Assembly: GCA_964559125.1 (NCBI GenBank)
Contig: CAZLGW010000001.1
Coordinates: forward strand, 227,736-291,735
Length of the DNA stretch: 64,000 nucleotides
Origin: Ravibacter sp964559125
GTDB lineage: Bacteria > Bacteroidota > Bacteroidia > Cytophagales > Spirosomataceae
Direction: 5' to 3'
A program made the translations under genes and the position numbers. This document shows, piece after piece, positions 59,961 through 64,000 of the stretch. The notes below the pieces were generated by a model that worked only from the letters and a program-made list of their open reading frames with translations, ran no database searches and was not told where the DNA came from. Each line of letters opens with the position of its first letter. Within the stretch, counting starts at the first letter, position 1.

Positions 59961-60291
59961 AATTGCCTCCTGGCTTGCTGATATCAAACAGGCAATAAAT
60001 GAGATTAATGAGTTTCTTCCCGATAAAAAAGACTTTTTCGAATTTCAAAAAGATATCAAGACCAGAAGAGCAGTAGAACGAAACATTGAAATTATAGGTG
60101 AAGCTGTTAATAGAGTTCTTAAAGCAGACCCCGCTTATCCAATAACAAATGCCCGGAGAATCGTTGATACCCGTAACAGGATTAGTCATGGGTATGACAG
60201 TGTTTCAGAGGATATCATTTGGGGAATAGTACTCAGAGAGATCCCAAACCTTGAGAGTGAAATCAGTCGGCTTTTAACAAGGTATCAATAG
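59950..60291 (+). CDS. hepT: HepT-type HEPN toxin
   Basis: 113 residues from ATG 59950 (MEHEIASWLADIKQAINEIN); the frame is open from 59926 but this ATG sits where the overlap with mntA is minimal. All-helical HEPN fold with the RNase motif R75-N-R-I-S-H80, i.e. Rx4H, followed by G-Y82, which completes the Rx4HxY motif. In characterised HepT/MntA pairs the tyrosine is the site of AMPylation by the antitoxin. Also present: KDIKTRRAVERNIEIIGEAV. It is predicted to be an RNA-cleaving toxin neutralised by the neighbouring MntA. Confidence 0.9.
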   Translation: MEHEIASWLADIKQAINEINEFLPDKKDFFEFQKDIKTRRAVERNIEIIGEAVNRVLKADPAYPITNARRIVDTRNRISHGYDSVSEDIIWGIVLREIPNLESEISRLLTRYQ

Positions 60292-60379
60292 TCATACCGC
60301 ACTGATAAGTTTCTTCCACCCGGTACCGTCAAAAGACTAAAGGAGCACCGGAGAGATTTACATAACAACCGGATTTGAC

Positions 60380-60387
60380 TAGATTTG
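60380..60387 (+). promoter_or_regulatory. Candidate -7 box for the LuxE-like gene
   Basis: TAGATTTG on the plus strand matches TAnnTTTG. A transcript would start near 60394, at the first base or so of the leader hairpin at 60393-60419. Confidence 0.4.
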
Positions 60388-60392
60388 CCTCA

Positions 60393-60419
60393 GCCGCGCT
60401 ACATGTAACTTCGCGCGGC
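60393..60419 (+). other. Hairpin in the LuxE-like gene leader
   Basis: GCCGCGC (60393-60399) pairs with GCGCGGC (60413-60419) around a 13-base loop. It sits 10 bases before ATG 60430, close enough to influence ribosome access, and would lie at the extreme 5' end of the mRNA if the box at 60380 is the promoter. It could equally act as the end of the hepT transcript, although no T-tract follows. Confidence 0.5.
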
Positions 60420-60429
60420 CTGTTAAGGA

Positions 60430-61473
60430 ATGTCTGAACCAGAAGATTTCGTACATCTGCGCAACCGCCTGAAAGAGGCGGTAAACCGGGTAACTCCCGG
60501 GTCTTTCGATAGTCTTGCCCTGGAAGTGTTCAGGTTCCAGGCAAAGTATAACAAGATTTACAGCGATTATTTAAGATACCTGCAATGTGACCCCGCTCAG
60601 GTGACCTCGCTGCACGGGATCCCGTTCCTTCCTATTTCTTTTTTTAAAAGACACAAGATCGTGACAGGGTCTGAATCGACGGCTGCCGACCGGATTTTTG
60701 AAAGCAGCGGGACCACCGGCGCCGAGACCAGCCGGCACTATGTGAGCGATACGGATCTGTACGAGCAGTTGAGCGTCCGGATCTTTGAGCGGAGCTACGG
60801 TCCGTTGACCGGGTTTCACATACTGGCGCTACTACCGTCCTACCTGGAGAGGGACAACTCGTCGCTGGTCTATATGGTGCAGCGTTTCATGGAGTTTGCC
60901 GGATCGGAGTTTTCAGGCTTTTACCTGGATGACTTCGAAGCCCTCAACCGTCGGCTCGCCGGAATAGAGCGGGTGGCAGACGGGCGGAAAGTATTGCTGA
61001 TAGGGGTAACTTTTGCACTGCTCGACTGGGCTGACTATTTTGAGAGGCAAAAGCCGAAAACAGGCGCACTGCCGGATATCATCGTAATGGAAACAGGCGG
61101 GATGAAGGGGAGGAGAAGGGAAATGCTGCGGCAGGAGGTTCACGGCCTGCTAAGGGAGAAACTCGGAATAGCTGCCGTGCATTCCGAATATGGTATGACT
61201 GAGATGGTTTCGCAGGCATATGCGCAGAAAAACGGGATTTTCAGCTACTCTGACAGCCTTAAAGTACTGATCCGCGATATCACCGATCCTTTTACCATAC
61301 GCACCGATGGACAAACCGGAGGTATTAATATTGCAGATTTAGGGAATCTCGGTTCGTGCTCTTTTATTGAAACTTCCGACATCGGGAGATCAGATGCCGG
61401 GTCGGGGACCTTTGAAATACTCGGCCGGCTGGACAATTCCGATATAAGAGGATGTAACCTGTTGTATGTCTGA
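60430..61473 (+). CDS. LuxE-like acyl-protein synthetase/acyltransferase
   Basis: 347 residues. The AMP-forming motif FESSGTTGAETSRHYVSD (S-S-G-T-T-G) and the preceding PFLPISFFKRHKIVTG are typical of LuxE/acyl-adenylate proteins. Also seen: GFHILALLPSYLERDNSSLV, METGGMKGRRREMLRQEVHG, and SEYGMTEMVSQAYA (the adenylation Y-G-M-T-E motif), ending in a D.I.GR.D.SDI pattern (ILGRLDNSDIRGCNLL). Such stand-alone proteins in Bacteroidota are thought to activate acyl groups for transfer; substrate unknown. No lux genes nearby. Confidence 0.85.
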   Translation: MSEPEDFVHLRNRLKEAVNRVTPGSFDSLALEVFRFQAKYNKIYSDYLRYLQCDPAQVTSLHGIPFLPISFFKRHKIVTGSESTAADRIFESSGTTGAETSRHYVSDTDLYEQLSVRIFERSYGPLTGFHILALLPSYLERDNSSLVYMVQRFMEFAGSEFSGFYLDDFEALNRRLAGIERVADGRKVLLIGVTFALLDWADYFERQKPKTGALPDIIVMETGGMKGRRREMLRQEVHGLLREKLGIAAVHSEYGMTEMVSQAYAQKNGIFSYSDSLKVLIRDITDPFTIRTDGQTGGINIADLGNLGSCSFIETSDIGRSDAGSGTFEILGRLDNSDIRGCNLLYV

Positions 61474-61524
61474 TTTATTTTTCAAATATCCCTTTCATTT
61501 AAGTTGTTTTGTACTTATCCCATG

Positions 61525-61532
61525 TAATTTTG
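61525..61532 (+). promoter_or_regulatory. Candidate -7 box for the GMC oxidoreductase operon
   Basis: TAATTTTG on the plus strand matches TAnnTTTG and lies 31 bases before ATG 61564. A TTTG 13 bases upstream is too close to be the usual -33 element. Confidence 0.4.
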
Positions 61533-61563
61533 TGATGATTGTCAACCAATACCTTTTTTCAAT

Positions 61564-62163
61564 ATGAACAGACGTGACGCTTTGGAGCGGGTTGCCCTTC
61601 TGATGGGAGGGTTGGTTTCGGCTCCGACGGTAACAGCATTTCTTGAAGGTTGTACGCCCGGTAGCCAATCGGGCGGTGAACAGTTTGCCGGGTTTTCGGC
61701 AGATCAGCTGGACCTGGTTTCCGAAATTGCCGAGACCATCCTGCCGGCTACCGATACGCCGGGGGCAAAGGATGCGAAGGTAGGCGAGTTTATCGAGCTG
61801 ATGCTGACGGATTGCTATTATCCGAAAGATCAGAACAGTTTCATGAAAGGACTGGATGAGCTTTCCAAAAAAGGATTTCTGAAGGCGTCGCAGCAGGAAC
61901 GCGAAAACCTGCTGTCGGAAGCTGAAGACTATGCTTACCAGTTTAAGGAAGAGACTGCTAAGAAGCGCAGCCAGGCCAAAGAATCGCAGCAATCGTTCGA
62001 AGAGCCGGGAGTGCCGTTTTTTTCTCTGATGAAAGAGCTGACCCTGTTAGGATATTTTACTTCAGAAGCCGGAGCCACGCAGGCTTTGGACTACCTCCCT
62101 GTACCCGGCCGGTATGAAGGCTGCATCGACCTGAAAGAGGGACAGAAAGCCTGGGCTATTTAG
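61564..62163 (+). CDS. Gluconate 2-dehydrogenase subunit 3 family protein
   Basis: 199 residues. It starts MNRRDALERVALLMGGLVSA with an RR-containing (Tat-like) export signal and a Cys at residue 30 (AFLEGC) that could be a lipidation site. Typical family body: FSADQLDLVSEIAETILPAT, DTPGAKDAKVGEFIELMLTD, CYYPKDQNSFMKGLDELSKK and VPFFSLMKELTLLGYFTSEA. This subunit accompanies GMC-type flavoprotein dehydrogenases (including glucoside 3-dehydrogenases) and is needed for their export or stability. The flavoprotein gene follows after 22 bases. Confidence 0.92.
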   Translation: MNRRDALERVALLMGGLVSAPTVTAFLEGCTPGSQSGGEQFAGFSADQLDLVSEIAETILPATDTPGAKDAKVGEFIELMLTDCYYPKDQNSFMKGLDELSKKGFLKASQQERENLLSEAEDYAYQFKEETAKKRSQAKESQQSFEEPGVPFFSLMKELTLLGYFTSEAGATQALDYLPVPGRYEGCIDLKEGQKAWAI

Positions 62164-62185
62164 AAAAAAATAAAATTGTTGACCG

Positions 62186-63904
62186 ATGAATTTGAACTTG
62201 AAGGCCCGGAAGCAGGCCACTTACGACGCTATTGTGGTCGGCTCGGGCATCAGCGGAGGATGGGCCGCCAAAGAACTCACTGAAAAAGGATTAAAGGTGG
62301 TGATGCTGGAGCGGGGAAGGGATATAAAGCATATAACAGGCTACGAAACTGCCCTTAAAGCTCCCTGGGAGCTGGAACACCGGGGCAGGGTAACTACGCA
62401 GGCTAAGGAAGAGTACTGGGCCAGCATGCGTACCGGCTACACTGCCAACGAGGAACACCGCTACCTTTTCGAAAATGATAAGGAAAATCCCTATATAGAA
62501 ACCAGGGGCTTTGACTGGATCCGCGCCTACCATGTCGGGGGAAGATCACTGCTGTGGGGGCGCCAGAGCTACCGGCTCAATGAAGCTGATTTTGAAGCGA
62601 ATGCAAAGGATGGGATAGGAGTGGACTGGCCTGTCAGGTATAAGGAAATCGCCCCGTGGTATGACTATGTAGAAAAATTTGCCGGTATAAGCGGGTCAAA
62701 GGAAAACCTGGATGTGCTGCCTGACGGTCAGTTTCTGCCGCCTATGGACATGACCTGCCTGGAAAAGGAGGTGAAGGCATCTATAGAAAAGAAATTCCCT
62801 GGCCGCAAACTGATCATCGGGCGTACTGCCAACCTGAGCAAGGCTGCAGATGTGCATACGGACCTCGGGCGGGCGTCCTGCCAGTTCAGGAATATGTGCA
62901 TGCGCGGCTGTCCTTACGGAGCCTATTTCAGCACGCAGGCCGCCACCTTACCGGCAGCTGAGCGGACCGGTAATCTTACGCTGATACCGGATTCGATTGT
63001 TTCGGAGGTGATTTTTGATGAAAACGCAGGAAAAGCAACAGGTGTACGGGTAATCGACCAGAATACGCTGGAAACCAGGGAATATTATGCAAAGATAATT
63101 TTCCTGAATGCCTCGGCTATTGCCTCCACGGCGATCATGCTTAATTCGAAATCCTCGCGTTTCCCCAACGGGCTTGGCAACGACAGCGACCAGCTCGGCC
63201 GCAATATCATGGATCACCACCTGGCGGCGGGAGCAAATGGAGTTTTTGAAGGGTTGGAGGATAAATACTATTTCGGGCGCCGGGCCAACGGGATCTACAT
63301 CCCCAGGTATCGTAACTGGGGAAATGATAAAAGGGATTACCTCAGAGGATTTGGTTACCAGGGTGGGGGACACAGGACAAACTGGTCGAGAGGTACAGGC
63401 GAAAAAGGCTTTGGAGCGGCTTTCAAGGACAGCCTGAGCCAGCCCGGACCGTGGCGTATGAACCTCGGAGGTTTCGGTGAGATGTTGCCCGATGAGAATA
63501 ACCGTATGACGCTTTCTGCCGATAAGAAAGACAAATGGGGACTCCCTTTGGTTATTTTCGATGCCGCATACGGCGAGAATGAGCTGAAAATGAGGGAGGA
63601 TATGATGAATGATGCAGCTGATATGCTGGATGCAGCGGGGATTAAGAATATCCAGAAAGTAAACGATCTGACCAAGAACCCGGGTATCGGCATACACGAA
63701 ATGGGAACCGCCCGTATGGGGCACGACCCTAAAACCTCAGTTCTGAACAATTATAACCAGGTTTGGGGCTCTCCGAACGTATACGTGACCGACGGGGCTT
63801 TTATGACCTCTTCGTCGTGCGTGAACCCCTCGCTGACTTATATGGCTTTTACGGCCAGAGCTGCTCAGCACGCAGTCGATTCGCTGAATAGAAATGAATT
63901 GTAG
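62186..63904 (+). CDS. GMC-family FAD-dependent oxidoreductase
   Basis: 572 residues. The dinucleotide-binding motif is AIVVGSGISGGWAAKELTEK, followed by VVMLERG. Further GMC features: YHVGGRSLLWGRQSYRL, ASCQFRNMCMRGCPYGAYFS (Cys cluster typical of the gluconate/glucoside dehydrogenase branch), IIFLNASAIASTAIMLNSKS, NIMDHHLAAG and the C-terminal active-site region IGIHEMGTARMGHDPKTSVL and VYVTDGAFMTSSSCVNPSLT. It pairs with the subunit 3 protein encoded just upstream and is likely to oxidise sugars or glycosides to keto-sugars in the periplasm (family knowledge). Last complete gene in the window. Confidence 0.93.
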   Translation: MNLNLKARKQATYDAIVVGSGISGGWAAKELTEKGLKVVMLERGRDIKHITGYETALKAPWELEHRGRVTTQAKEEYWASMRTGYTANEEHRYLFENDKENPYIETRGFDWIRAYHVGGRSLLWGRQSYRLNEADFEANAKDGIGVDWPVRYKEIAPWYDYVEKFAGISGSKENLDVLPDGQFLPPMDMTCLEKEVKASIEKKFPGRKLIIGRTANLSKAADVHTDLGRASCQFRNMCMRGCPYGAYFSTQAATLPAAERTGNLTLIPDSIVSEVIFDENAGKATGVRVIDQNTLETREYYAKIIFLNASAIASTAIMLNSKSSRFPNGLGNDSDQLGRNIMDHHLAAGANGVFEGLEDKYYFGRRANGIYIPRYRNWGNDKRDYLRGFGYQGGGHRTNWSRGTGEKGFGAAFKDSLSQPGPWRMNLGGFGEMLPDENNRMTLSADKKDKWGLPLVIFDAAYGENELKMREDMMNDAADMLDAAGIKNIQKVNDLTKNPGIGIHEMGTARMGHDPKTSVLNNYNQVWGSPNVYVTDGAFMTSSSCVNPSLTYMAFTARAAQHAVDSLNRNEL

Positions 63905-63928
63905 CGGGTTGAGCCTGCCCGCCGGTAG

Positions 63929-63943
63929 CTGAGCCTGTCGAAG
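63929..63943. repeat. Copy of the CTTCGACAGGCTCAG repeat (reverse orientation)
   Basis: CTGAGCCTGTCGAAG, 25 bases after the GMC gene stop, is the exact reverse complement of the 15 bases at 20756-20770 inside the RHS gene. The preceding GAGCCTGCCCGCCGGTAG looks like a second, diverged unit. Confidence 0.7.
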
Positions 63944-63946
63944 CTA

Positions 63947-63975
63947 AAAGCCCTTCCTCATCCGGGAAGGGCTTT
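63947..63975 (+). terminator. Intrinsic terminator after the GMC operon
   Basis: AAAGCCCTTCC (63947-63957), loop TCATCCG, GGAAGGGCTTT (63965-63975): an 11-base perfect stem. The A- and T-rich ends let it work on both strands. It lies 42 bases after the GMC gene stop. Confidence 0.85.
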
Positions 63976-64000
63976 CATGATTTATTAACCTAAACTAATC

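Noticed and set aside
60430..61473. A lux (bioluminescence) operon around the LuxE-like gene
   Set aside because: No luxA/B/C/D-like genes are adjacent. Stand-alone LuxE-like acyl-adenylating proteins are common in Bacteroidota.

Overview
The window is chromosomal DNA from a member of the Bacteroidota, most likely a Cytophagales-type bacterium (Dyadobacter/Spirosoma-like; this genus-level guess is inference). The markers are a SusC/SusD pair under an ECF sigma/FecR switch, PorX and a C-terminal sorting domain of the type IX secretion system (T9SS), a DUF2911 protein, an RHS/SpvB giant protein, and several intergenic -7 boxes of the Bacteroidota form TAnnTTTG. I see no rRNA, tRNA, CRISPR array, insertion sequence or phage gene.

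Layout. 1-2.4 kb: a left-edge partial secreted protein and an orphan TPR sensor kinase. 2.5-15.7 kb (all minus): a sulfatase-only polysaccharide-utilisation locus read as ECF sigma, FecR anti-sigma, SusC with STN domain, SusD, then four sulfatases. 15.8-23.3 kb (plus): a small T9SS-sorted protein, a 2065-residue SpvB/FG-GAP/RHS protein with a toxin-like tip, and an overlapping small lipoprotein that is a candidate immunity factor. 23.4-35.5 kb: housekeeping and envelope genes (LolC/E-like permease, porX, kdsB, LysM/RlpA-like protein, TIGR02757, DUF2911, dnaG, polyprenyl synthase, rhomboid, alpha/beta hydrolase). 35.5-38.3 kb: a LytTR/LytS-type two-component pair.

38.6-45.2 kb is the most unusual part. 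It holds a membrane-anchored TPR-CHAT protease-like protein, four tandem 47-residue lipoproteins with an almost invariant Cys-containing mature peptide, a sigma/anti-sigma pair, and then a 414-residue protein whose C-terminal half looks like a diverged sigma factor, followed by a 69-residue protein resembling the N-terminus of an anti-sigma factor. The four lipoproteins are annotated individually; they are too short to stand out among ORFs, but their coding nature is shown by purely synonymous divergence. The predicted topology puts the CHAT domain, the lipopeptides and the TPR half of the anti-sigma factor in the same compartment (periplasm), so a proteolytic or ligand-sensing signalling module is a reasonable hypothesis, not a demonstrated one.

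45.2-64 kb: a candidate structured RNA with a strong terminator, a LuxR-type regulator, an aspartate-type aminotransferase, an M1 peptidase/LolC-E permease/rbfA operon, a polytopic membrane protein, a FucP/mutarotase/pseudo-EEP/alpha-hydroxyacid oxidase group fitting L-fucose use through lactate, a NamZ-like/lipoprotein pair, a MntA-HepT toxin-antitoxin pair, a LuxE-like protein and a GMC oxidoreductase with its small subunit. Several different palindromic repeats occur, mostly between convergent genes; one lies in frame inside the RHS gene.
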